Source: Amycolatopsis acidicola (GTDB lineage: Bacteria > Actinomycetota > Actinomycetes > Mycobacteriales > Pseudonocardiaceae). Taken from it: 57,619 nt of DNA. The translations under genes and the position numbers were made by a program. Numbering within the stretch: the stretch's first letter is position 1; the number at the start of each line of letters is the position of its first letter. This document shows positions 51,118-57,619 of this stretch, one piece after another. The notes under the pieces were generated by a model. The model had not been told where the DNA came from. It searched no databases and saw only the letters and a list, made by a program, of their open reading frames with translations. Where the stretch lies: positions 1 to 57,619 of the forward strand of contig NZ_VMNW02000054.1 of the NCBI RefSeq assembly GCF_007713735.2, read 5' to 3'.

Positions 51118-52481
51118 AGCGAGCACTGGCCGCCGCGGATGGCGACCGGGGCCGTGGTGTAGATGTGTGTCCCGTCCGTGGCCCGGATCTGGAAGCAGTA
51201 CTTGCGGGCCTGGTCGACCGGGACGGTCAGGGAATGCTGCCTGCCCGCCACCTGTGTCGTCGTCGGGATGCGCTCACCGGCGACGACCACCGCGAAATCC
51301 AGGTCTCCCTTGGCGCTCCAGTTCAACTGCACTTTGTCGCCGAGGTCCGCCGGCGTGTCGAGCACGAGCCCCACATCGGGCGGCGGGCTCGCGGAAGTCG
51401 ACTCCGGGAGCGGGGTCGCGGACCGCACGACCGGTGCGGCGTTCTGCTGCTGTGCCTGTTTCCCGGAGTTGAGCACTATCGGCACCACGGTCAGCCCGAT
51501 GACCGCGGCGCCGAGCACCGCCAATGCGAGCGGGCGCCAGCGGAAGCGCTTTTTCTCCATTGTGGACGGTTCGCCGGGCCCGATGCTGTGGACGAGCGTG
51601 CGGCCGGGAGACGAGGAAACGGGAGCCGAGGGCGGCGCCTGGCGCGGAGCGGGAGGCACGGGCGGGGCGCCGGGCCGGGCGAAGTCGTCGAACTCGATCT
51701 GCCGCCGGTCGCTGGTGCGATACAGCTTGCGGAAGGCGTCGGCGAGGCTCGCCGCGTCACGGGGCCGGTCCGCCGGGTCCTTCGCCAGCAGTCGGCCGAC
51801 CATTTCGGAGAGTTCCAGCGGGACGCCGGGAACCTGCAGCGGGGGCACCGGTTCCCGCAGTACCTGCAGGATCCGCTCGCCCGGCTGCTGCCCGATCTGG
51901 CGCGGGAACGGAGGCGCGCCCGTCAACGCCGCATACAGCACCGCGCCGAGGCCGTACAGATCCGTTGCCGGGGAAAGCACGTCGTCCCGCAGGGCTTCCG
52001 GTGCCGCGTATTCCACCGCGTACATCGGGTCGCGGGGGAACCCGCGGCGTAGCGCCAGCCCGAAATCGGACAGCACGAGCTCCCCGGAGACGCGGAACAG
52101 CACGTTGTGCGGCGTGACCCCGCCGTGCACGACACCGAGCCGATGTCCCGTGGCCAGCGCTTTCGCCACCGTCTGCCCGATCGCGAGCGTCTCCCGCACG
52201 CCGAGGGGCTTGCCGGAAGCGAGCAGCCCCGCCAGCGAACCGCGGCACAGCTCCATCCGCAGGCCCGCCCCGCCGCCGGCGAACTCGAGCACCTCGTCGG
52301 CGAACAGGATCGCCCGCTCGGCGCGCACCGTCTCCAGCGCTTTCCGCTCGCGTTCCAGCGCGGCCGCGGTGTCCCGGCCGAATCCGGTGGGGAACACCTT
52401 GACCGCGACCCCGGCCCCCGCGTAGACATGGGCGACCGGCCCCTCCGCGAGGGGCGTCAGCCGCCCGGCCTCGATGCTCAT
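51114..52481 (-). CDS. Receptor-type Ser/Thr pseudokinase with extracytoplasmic Fn3-like domain
   Basis: A 455-residue protein. The kinase domain (residues 1-270) keeps Lys28 (AVKVF), the C-helix Glu, Asn126 and the DFG Asp139. However the HRD catalytic Asp is lost: residues 119-121 are HGG, and the usual catalytic-loop Lys is Thr123. The glycine-rich loop is also degenerate (LAEGPVAHVY). A Pro/Ala/Ser-rich juxtamembrane region, a helix near 325-345 and a Fn3-like outer domain with two Cys follow. ATG 52481. It is likely a scaffold or a sensor for ESX activity, inferred from context. Confidence 0.9.
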   Translation of the reverse strand: MSIEAGRLTPLAEGPVAHVYAGAGVAVKVFPTGFGRDTAAALERERKALETVRAERAILFADEVLEFAGGGAGLRMELCRGSLAGLLASGKPLGVRETLAIGQTVAKALATGHRLGVVHGGVTPHNVLFRVSGELVLSDFGLALRRGFPRDPMYAVEYAAPEALRDDVLSPATDLYGLGAVLYAALTGAPPFPRQIGQQPGERILQVLREPVPPLQVPGVPLELSEMVGRLLAKDPADRPRDAASLADAFRKLYRTSDRRQIEFDDFARPGAPPVPPAPRQAPPSAPVSSSPGRTLVHSIGPGEPSTMEKKRFRWRPLALAVLGAAVIGLTVVPIVLNSGKQAQQQNAAPVVRSATPLPESTSASPPPDVGLVLDTPADLGDKVQLNWSAKGDLDFAVVVAGERIPTTTQVAGRQHSLTVPVDQARKYCFQIRATDGTHIYTTAPVAIRGGQCSL

Positions 52482-52579
52482 ACCGTCATTGTCCCGCACA
52501 GCCGATGGAATCCTGATGGTCCGCGGCAGGTTCCTGCCTCTCCCGCCCTTCGGTGGCCGCCCAGGGCGAAGCTGCTCGC

Positions 52580-53950
52580 ATGCAGACTGCGGGGCTCATC
52601 AGGATCACGATAGCCACTCCACGACGGCGAATCGACATGGCGCTGCCCGACCACGCGTCCGTGGCCGAGCTCCTGCCGGGCGTGCTGGCCCGCGCGGGCG
52701 AGGGCATGGCGGACAAAGGCGTCGCCGGGGGCGGCTGGCTGCTGCGGCGCGACGACGGCACCGCGTTCGATCTGAACCGGACACTCGGCGCATACCGCGT
52801 GCGTGACGGGGAAATTCTGCACCTGACCTCGGCGCGGACGAACTGGCCGGAGCCGGAGTACGACGACCTGGCCGACGCGATCGCCACCGGTTCGGGCCGG
52901 ACCGGGAAGGCCTGGGGGCCGCGCCACACGCGCCGGGCAGGACTGGCCGTGGGCGCGTTCGTGGTCCTACTCGGCCTGGTCGCGGTGATGCGGGCGGGGC
53001 CACCTTGGACAGGGCCTGGTTTGTGCGCGCTCGCGACGGCCGTCGCGTTGCTGGTGGCGGGCGTGATCCTCGCCAGGCCCGCCGCGGACGCCGACGCGGG
53101 AGCCGTCCTGGCGGCGACCGCGTTGCCGTTCGCCTTCGCCGCCGGGGTGCTGATCCCGGCCGGCAGCCACGCCGTGACCGACCTGACCCCGGGCCACGTG
53201 CTGCTCGCGGGAGCCGCGCTGCTGCTGGCCGCGCTCGTCGGCTATTTGGGCGTGGCCGTCGCGCAGGCGGTGTTCGCGGGCGCCGCCGCACTGGGCCTGT
53301 TCACCCTCATCGGCGGCTTGGTTTCACTGCTCTGGGACCTCGCGGCGCATCAGGCCGCCGGGGTGCTGGCGGCCGGTTTGCTGCTGCTGTCGACGATGTT
53401 CGCGCCACTGGCGTTGCGGCTGGGCAAGGTGCCGATGCCGGTACTGCCCCGCACGACGGCGGATCTCGTGCGGGACGATCCGCAGCCGTCCCTCGTGCGC
53501 GTGCACGCGGCCGTGGCGCGGGCGGACGGCCTGCTCACCGGGATGCTCGGCGGCGCGGCCGTCGCGGTGATCGCCGGTGAAGCCCTGCTGACCGCCGACG
53601 GCGGAATGGGCTCGATGGTCCTGCTCGCGGTGCTGACCGTCGGTTTCCTGCTGCGGGCAAGGCTGTATCCGGTGCCACGGCAACGGATTCCGTTGCTGCT
53701 CATCGGAGTCTTCGGGCTCGGTTGTCTGGTCGCGGGCCCGTTCACCATGCCGCTGGCCGCCACCGGCGTGCTCCTGCCTGCCGTCGCGGCCGGGGTGATC
53801 GCGGCGGGGATCCTGCTCAGCACCCGCGCTGCCAACCCGTATCTCGGCCGGTTCGCCGAGTACTCCGAAATCCTCGTGCTCGCCGCTGTCGTGCCGATGG
53901 CGTGCTGGGTGCTCGGGCTCTACGCGTACGTGCGCGGGCTGGGAGGCTGA
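52580..53950 (+). CDS. eccD: Type VII secretion protein EccD
   Basis: A 456-residue protein. Residues about 4-85 form the ubiquitin-like YukD domain (LIRITIATPRRRIDMALPD, AYRVRDGEILHLT). Eleven hydrophobic helices follow, to the C-terminus. EccD builds the membrane channel ring of ESX systems. ATG 52580. EccB begins two bases after it, so they are co-transcribed. Confidence 0.92.
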   Translation: MQTAGLIRITIATPRRRIDMALPDHASVAELLPGVLARAGEGMADKGVAGGGWLLRRDDGTAFDLNRTLGAYRVRDGEILHLTSARTNWPEPEYDDLADAIATGSGRTGKAWGPRHTRRAGLAVGAFVVLLGLVAVMRAGPPWTGPGLCALATAVALLVAGVILARPAADADAGAVLAATALPFAFAAGVLIPAGSHAVTDLTPGHVLLAGAALLLAALVGYLGVAVAQAVFAGAAALGLFTLIGGLVSLLWDLAAHQAAGVLAAGLLLLSTMFAPLALRLGKVPMPVLPRTTADLVRDDPQPSLVRVHAAVARADGLLTGMLGGAAVAVIAGEALLTADGGMGSMVLLAVLTVGFLLRARLYPVPRQRIPLLLIGVFGLGCLVAGPFTMPLAATGVLLPAVAAGVIAAGILLSTRAANPYLGRFAEYSEILVLAAVVPMACWVLGLYAYVRGLGG

Positions 53951-53951
53951 G

Positions 53952-55382
53952 ATGGCGTCCAAACGCGACCAACTGCAGGCGTACCAGTTCCTTGTGCAGC
54001 GCGCGATTTCCGCGCTGGTGACGAGGGAGACCGACCCGGAGCAGCCACCGTTCCGCCGTCCGTCGGGCGCGGCGTTCGCGAGCATCGCGCTGGCCATCGT
54101 GTCGCTCGCGGGCGTAGGGGTGTACGGGATGATCGTGCCGGGCGGCAACAGCTCTTGGAAGTCGGCCTCCGAGGTGATCGTGGAGAAGGAGACCGGCACG
54201 AGGTACGTGTACCTGAACGACAAGCTGTACCCGGTGGCGAACTACGCGTCCGCGCTGTTGTTACTGGGCCAGCACGCTTCCACGGAGGTCGTGTCGGGCA
54301 ACTCGCTCGCCGGGGTCCCTCGCGGGCCGCGGATCGGCATCGAGGACGCCCCGGATTCGCTGCCCGACACGAAACGGCTGCTGACCGGCGCGTGGTCGCT
54401 CTGCTCCGCCCCGGCGTCGGACGTGTCCGGCAGCCAGATCGAGCAGTCGGTGCTGCTCGCCGGAACCGACCCGTCGGGGGGTTCGGGTCTGGGAGACCAG
54501 GGTTTGCTCGTCCAGCTGGTGTCCACAGGGGACCGCTACCTGATCTGGCACGGCTACCGGCACCGGATCGACGACTACGACACGGTCGGCACCGGGCTCA
54601 CGCTGGCCACCGAACCGTGGGCGCGGGTCGACCAGGCTTGGTTGAACGTGCTGCCGGAGGGCGCGCCGATCGGGCCGCTTTCGATCGAGCAGGCGGGCGA
54701 ACCGTCCACCGCGGTGCCGGGACGGGCCGACATCCTCACCGGGATGCTGCTGATGGTCCAGGCCTCCGGCGGCGGGCAGCAGTACTACGTCGCCGAGCAC
54801 GACGCGTTGCGGCCGATCACCGAGCTGCAGTACGACGTGCAGCTGGCGAGTTCCCAGCTGATGTCGGCGGCTTATCCGGGTGGCGTGCCGAAGGCGATGT
54901 CGCTCGCGCCCGCGCAGGCGGCCGCCGCGAAACAGCTCGAACCCGTTGCGGCGGCTGAGAACTCGGCCCCGCCTGCCCGGCCGGCGATCGCGCGGCTGAC
55001 CGACGGCGAGGCGACGGTGTGCGCGACGTTCGATCCCGGCAAGTCCTCGCCGAGGCTGGTCGTCGGGCCCACCCTGCCCGACGCGGCGACCGTGACGTCC
55101 CGCCGCACGGCGGAGGGCACCCCACTGGCGGACCGCGTGTACGTGCCGCCGGGTTCGGCCGCGGTGGTCGAGTCGATGCCGTCGTCCCAGTCCCCCAGCG
55201 GCACGTATGTGCTCGTCACCGACATGGGGCGGCGGTACTCGCTGTCGTCACCAGACGTGCTGAAGACGTTCGGCTATTCGACGACGAACGCCGTACAGCT
55301 GCCCGCGACGCTGGTCTCCCGGCTTCCGGAAGGCCCGGGCCTCGACCCGGACACCGCCAAGAGCCAGACCGTGAAGAGCTGA
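53952..55382 (+). CDS. eccB: Type VII secretion protein EccB
   Basis: A 476-residue protein. Residues 1-38 (MASKRDQLQAYQFLVQRAIS and following) are the typical EccB cytoplasmic start, one helix spans about 41-62, and the rest is the periplasmic domain with LYPVANYASALLLLG, the acidic YDVQLASSQLM region and Cys pairs. ATG 53952. EccB forms the periplasmic part of the ESX core. The EccC ATPase and MycP protease are not within the window. Confidence 0.96.
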   Translation: MASKRDQLQAYQFLVQRAISALVTRETDPEQPPFRRPSGAAFASIALAIVSLAGVGVYGMIVPGGNSSWKSASEVIVEKETGTRYVYLNDKLYPVANYASALLLLGQHASTEVVSGNSLAGVPRGPRIGIEDAPDSLPDTKRLLTGAWSLCSAPASDVSGSQIEQSVLLAGTDPSGGSGLGDQGLLVQLVSTGDRYLIWHGYRHRIDDYDTVGTGLTLATEPWARVDQAWLNVLPEGAPIGPLSIEQAGEPSTAVPGRADILTGMLLMVQASGGGQQYYVAEHDALRPITELQYDVQLASSQLMSAAYPGGVPKAMSLAPAQAAAAKQLEPVAAAENSAPPARPAIARLTDGEATVCATFDPGKSSPRLVVGPTLPDAATVTSRRTAEGTPLADRVYVPPGSAAVVESMPSSQSPSGTYVLVTDMGRRYSLSSPDVLKTFGYSTTNAVQLPATLVSRLPEGPGLDPDTAKSQTVKS

Positions 55383-55386
55383 AGCG

Positions 55387-55440
55387 GCACAACGAAAACC
55401 GCGCCCGCCAGGATTCCGGCGGGCGCGGTTTTCGTTGTGC
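55387..55440. terminator. Strong bidirectional terminator after eccB
   Basis: A perfect 23-bp stem (55387-55409 with 55418-55440), with A4 and T4 tracts in the arms and an 8-base loop, separates eccB from the convergent substrate gene. Confidence 0.92.
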
Positions 55441-55442
55441 GA

Positions 55443-56681
55443 TCAGTTGATGAGGCGCCAGAGGTCCTCGTCGAGGAGCTGGACCGAACCGGAGGTCGTG
55501 TCGTCCTCACCCCTGCGCCGCGCGAGCGTGAAGTCGCCGGCGGGCTCGCCGGTGCCCGCCCGGCCCCGCAGCCGGGACGGAACACCGTTGGCACTCGTCG
55601 ACTTCCGCACACCGTTCGACCGGCTACCGGGCTCGTCCGCGGAGCTCGGCTGGAGCGTGCCGGAGGAACCACCGGTGTGCGGCATCATCGGCGAAACCGT
55701 GCCGGTGCCCGACTTCGTCGCGGCGTTCTCGGCCCAGCCCGCTTCCGGCTCACTCGCGAGGCTGGGCGCCCGCTTGCCGGCGACCGGTTTCGCCACCGAC
55801 ATCAGGCCTGCCGTCCCGGCGGCGCCGGCGACGAAGCCCATCGACCCACTCGCCACCGGCGGCGTGCCGACCGACGGAATGGCCCCGGCAGAGAACCCAG
55901 CGGAGACAGTGGGAATCGACGACGTCGCCGGGGCGAGGCCTGCTAGTGTCAGTCCCGTCGAGCCACCCAGGTTCGCCGACCCGCTCGCGCCGACAGTCGT
56001 GCCGAGCCCGCTCGTGTCGATCCCGCTGGCGTCCGTCCCGCTCGTGTCCAGCGAGGAACCGAGGTCCTGCAAGGCAGACAGCGTATCCATCCCCGCCGAC
56101 GCCGCGCCGACGCCCGCGGTCGCCGCTTTGATGATGTCCTGCGGCGAGTTGCCCTCCGAGGAGGCCTGCGGCAGATAGTCGGCCAGCACCTGGCTGGGGT
56201 CCTCGATCCCGACGCCGGTGGCCACCCGGAGCATCGTCTGGTCGTACTGCCCGCCGAGCACGGTCATCCGCGTCGCGGCCGCCTGCCAAAAGCCCAGTGC
56301 GCTGGGGGCGGTCAGCGGGTTGCCCAGCGCGGCGTAGTACGCGCCGCTAGCCTCGGCCACCTTCGCGCCGGCGTCGACGATCGAGCTTGCCAGAGACGTC
56401 AGGTGCTGCGGGATCTGCGCGGCGTCGAGCCGTTCGCCCCAGGTCTTCAAGTCGTTCACGAGGCCCTGGGCCTTCACCTCGAACAGATGGCCTTTGTCGT
56501 CCTTCCACTGTGGAGAGAGCTCGCCGATCCGGGACTTGACCTGGACCTGGGCATCGCCGATCCACTGGCGCACGTCGGTCCACATCTTGGCTGCCGCGGC
56601 GAGCTTGGGAACGTTGGCCTGCTCGGCCGCGATCATCCCGTCCAGCGTCTCCATGGTGAACAGGTTGTAGGGAACTACCAT
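55443..56681 (-). CDS. ESX substrate-like protein with WxG/PPE-type helical N-terminus and LLxExLWxL tail
   Basis: A 412-residue protein. Residues about 1-180 form a helical region (METLDGMIAAEQANVPKL, then QWKDDKGHLFEVKAQGL) like the WXG100/PPE hairpin. Residues 185-330 are Gly/Ser/Ala-rich low complexity. The tail (about 370-412) carries RLRGRAGTGEP and the last residues LLDEDLWRLIN. GAGGAG precedes ATG 56681. It is encoded in tandem with the next two genes. The tail is shared with the partial gene at 57183. Secretion by the ESX system is inferred. Confidence 0.8.
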   Translation of the reverse strand: MVVPYNLFTMETLDGMIAAEQANVPKLAAAAKMWTDVRQWIGDAQVQVKSRIGELSPQWKDDKGHLFEVKAQGLVNDLKTWGERLDAAQIPQHLTSLASSIVDAGAKVAEASGAYYAALGNPLTAPSALGFWQAAATRMTVLGGQYDQTMLRVATGVGIEDPSQVLADYLPQASSEGNSPQDIIKAATAGVGAASAGMDTLSALQDLGSSLDTSGTDASGIDTSGLGTTVGASGSANLGGSTGLTLAGLAPATSSIPTVSAGFSAGAIPSVGTPPVASGSMGFVAGAAGTAGLMSVAKPVAGKRAPSLASEPEAGWAENAATKSGTGTVSPMMPHTGGSSGTLQPSSADEPGSRSNGVRKSTSANGVPSRLRGRAGTGEPAGDFTLARRRGEDDTTSGSVQLLDEDLWRLIN

Positions 56682-56692
56682 GGCCGGTCTCC

Positions 56693-57172
56693 TCAGGCTT
56701 CGGTCTGCGCGGTGGTCGTGTCGGACTGGGTGGTGGTACCGGATGAGTTCGTGCTGCCGGACGAATCCGTGGTGCTACCGGAGGTAGAGTCCGTGCTGCT
56801 GGAGGACGAATCACTGGACTGCAGCGAGGTGACTGCCTTCTTCCCCAGCCCGATCACCTGATCCGCGAGCTTGAACCCCGCGGTGAGGAGATCGAACGCA
56901 CTGGTCGCGTCCGCCGCCGAGTACGTCGCCCCGGCCACTTTCGCGACATCGGACAGCGAGCCGGATTTCTGATCCACGTAGTTCATGAACGCGCTCACCT
57001 CGCCGGTGGCGAACGTGTCCAGGGCGCCGTACATCATGCCCTCGTACATCCCGGCCGAGGTCAACCCCGAGCCAAGGCGGCTTGTCAGCGAAGCCGGCTG
57101 CGCCGGCGTGTGGATGTTGGCGGAGGCGTAGCTCTGCGCCGTGGGATTGCCGTTGAGTTCATTTGCGGCCAT
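56693..57172 (-). CDS. Small ESX substrate-like protein with Ser/Thr-rich tail
   Basis: A 159-residue protein. Residues 1-110 are helical (YEGMMYGALDTFATGEVSAF, AFDLLTAGFKLADQVIGLGK). Residues 115-159 are almost entirely Ser, Thr, Gly and Asp, with no Cys. GGAGGACACA precedes ATG 57172. It lies between two PPE-like genes, a pairing reminiscent of PE/PPE or WXG100 partners. No family is recognised with certainty. Confidence 0.75.
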   Translation of the reverse strand: MAANELNGNPTAQSYASANIHTPAQPASLTSRLGSGLTSAGMYEGMMYGALDTFATGEVSAFMNYVDQKSGSLSDVAKVAGATYSAADATSAFDLLTAGFKLADQVIGLGKKAVTSLQSSDSSSSSTDSTSGSTTDSSGSTNSSGTTTQSDTTTAQTEA

Positions 57173-57182
57173 TGTGTCCTCC

Positions 57183-57619
57183 TCAGTATCCCGCTTGGGT
57201 TCGCGGTTCGTTCTCTTCCGGGTTCAGCTGCCATAGCTCCTCATGGAGCAACTCGTCGACCGGTTGCCGCTTCCGTTCCGGTGCGGGCACACTGGACTGG
57301 GCCCGGCTTTCCTTGCGTGGCTCGACTTTTCCCGACCGCCCGCGCAGCGAGACCCCGGGCGTGGCGGCGGGTTTCCGTTTGCGGAAGCCGTTCTCTTCTT
57401 CGGCGGCACCGGGCCTGACCCCGCTGGAGCCTCCTCGTCCGCCCATGCCGGCACCGCGTGGCCCGAACATCCCCGGAGACATGCCAGGGGTGGTGCCCGA
57501 TGCAGTCCCGGCCGCGGTCCCCGCGGCGCCCGCGGTCGCGGCAGACGTGAGTCCGCTGCCGACCGCGGCGTTCGAGCCGATCCCTCCCGAGATGTCGCCC
57601 GAACCGATCCCACCCAGGC
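57183..57619 (-). CDS. C-terminal part of a PPE-like ESX substrate (runs off the window)
   Basis: The last 145 codons are visible; the 5' end lies beyond position 57619. A Gly/Ala/Thr-rich region (about 60 residues) is followed by a charged tail. The tail has VSLRGRSGKVEP and DELLHEELWQLNPEENEP, which align with the LRGRAGTGEP and LLDEDLWRL elements of the protein at 55443-56681. The stop is at 57183. It is the first gene, in transcription order, of the three substrate-like genes. Confidence 0.78.
   Translation of the reverse strand, partial: LGGIGSGDISGGIGSNAAVGSGLTSAATAGAAGTAAGTASGTTPGMSPGMFGPRGAGMGGRGGSSGVRPGAAEEENGFRKRKPAATPGVSLRGRSGKVEPRKESRAQSSVPAPERKRQPVDELLHEELWQLNPEENEPRTQAGY

Overview
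The window is very GC-rich, with strong G/C preference at third codon positions, many GTG starts, actinobacterial gene families and a type VII (ESX) secretion locus. Gene content and context (ethylmalonyl-CoA genes, erm, DUF6355-like and ESX genes, coenzyme F420-dependent protein) point to a filamentous actinomycete, most likely Pseudonocardiaceae and plausibly Amycolatopsis. The genus is inference; no rRNA gene is present to confirm it.

Layout. 1-268: a 21-bp-period inverted repeat array. 269-6652: glycogen phosphorylase, secreted zinc metallopeptidase, thioredoxin-fold/TPR protein, thiamine-binding protein, MarR regulator and a DUF3817 membrane protein. 6831-15280: a coherent alpha-mannoside utilisation locus with a secreted GH92 alpha-mannosidase, a LacI regulator, mannose-6-phosphate isomerase and an ABC sugar importer. 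Two matching LacI-type operator palindromes sit on the two divergent promoters. 15320-18276: a small secreted Cys protein, a PEP mutase/isocitrate lyase-like enzyme coupled to a CxxC carboxymuconolactone decarboxylase-family protein, and a divergent MocR regulator. 18296-24823: an acyl-CoA block with a NAD kinase-like gene, meaB, a thiolase, methylmalonyl-CoA epimerase and crotonyl-CoA carboxylase/reductase, which fits the ethylmalonyl-CoA route. A MITE-like element between the convergent mce and tetR genes supplies both stop codons.

24859-33909: DivIVA-like coiled coil, universal stress protein, class III adenylate cyclase, a 26-residue Cys-rich ORF, a ProA-like enzyme, an M50-type membrane protease, an AlkA-like glycosylase, an Erm rRNA methylase with a leader-peptide attenuator, an HtrA-like protease without PDZ, and oligoribonuclease. 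33987-36511: tRNA-His(GTG), an F420-type protein, tRNA-Lys(CTT), an MFS transporter and tRNA-Leu(GAG). Directly after tRNA-Leu lies a lower-GC segment with a solitary AspBHI/Mrr-type modification-dependent restriction endonuclease, probably acquired.

38040-43385: a PaiB-like protein, a large GT-C-type membrane glycosyltransferase, an MFS transporter and a divergent GlxA/AraC regulator. 43408-57619: a type VII secretion locus (eccE, eccD, eccB and three substrate-like proteins) interleaved with an Fn3 surface protein, a MoxR-DUF58-transglutaminase-like triad and a receptor pseudokinase. Both the transglutaminase-like and the kinase-like proteins lack key catalytic residues. Two of the substrate-like proteins share a C-terminal tail signature. 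EccC and MycP are not in the window, and the last gene runs off the right edge.
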